From Corallochytrium limacisporum (Eukaryota > Opisthokonta): a DNA stretch of 64,000 bases. The stretch's first letter is position 1, and every line of letters starts with the position of its first letter. The position numbers and the translations under genes were made by a program. Under the pieces are notes generated by a model. The model saw only the letters and a program-made list of their open reading frames with translations, made no database searches and was not told the DNA's origin. The stretch is from contig PDIP01000021.1 in NCBI GenBank assembly GCA_002811645.1, forward strand, positions 1 to 64,000. Direction: 5' to 3'. This document shows, one piece after another, positions 63,847 through 64,000 of the stretch.

Positions 63847-64000
63847 TTATCTAGATGCCGAAGCGATATGCACGGCCACATCCTCTTCTGCATCGACAAG
63901 TGCATCTATGCAGTCTCGCATCCGTTCTTCCGCAGAGGCCACGGTCCCTTGCAACATGACAGAAGCCATGCTCAACTCCCTAGTAAGTTCGCTGTGATCC
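63847..64000 (-). CDS. Unidentified protein, C-terminal 50 codons (partial)
   Basis: A minus-strand frame runs from the right edge of the window to a TAA at 63847-63849. It is coding-like, ending EEDVAVHIASASR after a helical, Glu/Arg/Met-rich stretch (HSELTRELSMASVML..., MRDCIDALVDAEED). It would converge on CHMP2 with a 100 bp gap, in keeping with the alternating layout. The family is not recognised from so short a piece, and the 5' end is outside the window. Confidence 0.5.
   Translation of the reverse strand, partial: DHSELTRELSMASVMLQGTVASAEERMRDCIDALVDAEEDVAVHIASASR

Overview
This is 64 kb of a nuclear eukaryotic chromosome from what is probably a unicellular relative of animals (Holozoa). 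Every recognisable gene reads as one uninterrupted open frame; I found no spliced gene. The content is plainly eukaryotic: succinate dehydrogenase flavoprotein, mitochondrial inner-membrane peptidase, DNA primase, ESCRT-III, EHD ATPase, eIF4E and UFL1. An MFF-like tail-anchored protein, UFL1, UBLCP1, TMEM9 and EHD together point to Opisthokonta/Holozoa. Low intron number and roughly one gene per 3 kb would fit a pluriformean such as Corallochytrium; that is inference, not proof. Layout: (1) 1-9520 is a gene-poor left arm with an AC microsatellite, G-runs and a minisatellite. (2) 9.5-34.6 kb is a dense block: ABCG half-transporter; IMP1-type peptidase; UFL1; a 2323-residue LRR scaffold of Cdc11/Nud1 type with a PARP-like C-terminus; DsbA/FrnE-like oxidoreductase; FKBP-TPR; double GT8 glycosyltransferase; TMEM9; BCCIP; an orphan coding fragment; and a PB1-SAM protein. 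(3) 34.7-42.8 kb holds two small paralogous membrane proteins with paired PPxY motifs, either side of a 7.2 kb gene desert. (4) 44.4-52.2 kb holds UBLCP1, SDHA and EHD. (5) 54.3-64 kb holds an MFF-like protein, an eIF4E with an unusual cap-pocket residue, primase small subunit, an adaptin-like HEAT protein, a quinone oxidoreductase, CHMP2 and the 3' end of an unidentified gene. The genes are not an operon and do not form one pathway. Several touch mitochondria (IMP1, SDHA, MFF-like), membrane traffic (TMEM9, EHD, CHMP2, adaptin-like, PPxY proteins) or protein modification (UFL1, FKBP, GT8, UBLCP1). The striking architectural features are strand alternation, which gives nine convergent gene pairs mostly with 3' gaps of about 90-600 bp, and long upstream spacers containing homopolymeric G or C runs, several of them C-run/G-run hairpins. 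No tRNA, rRNA, CRISPR array or intact transposon was seen by eye.
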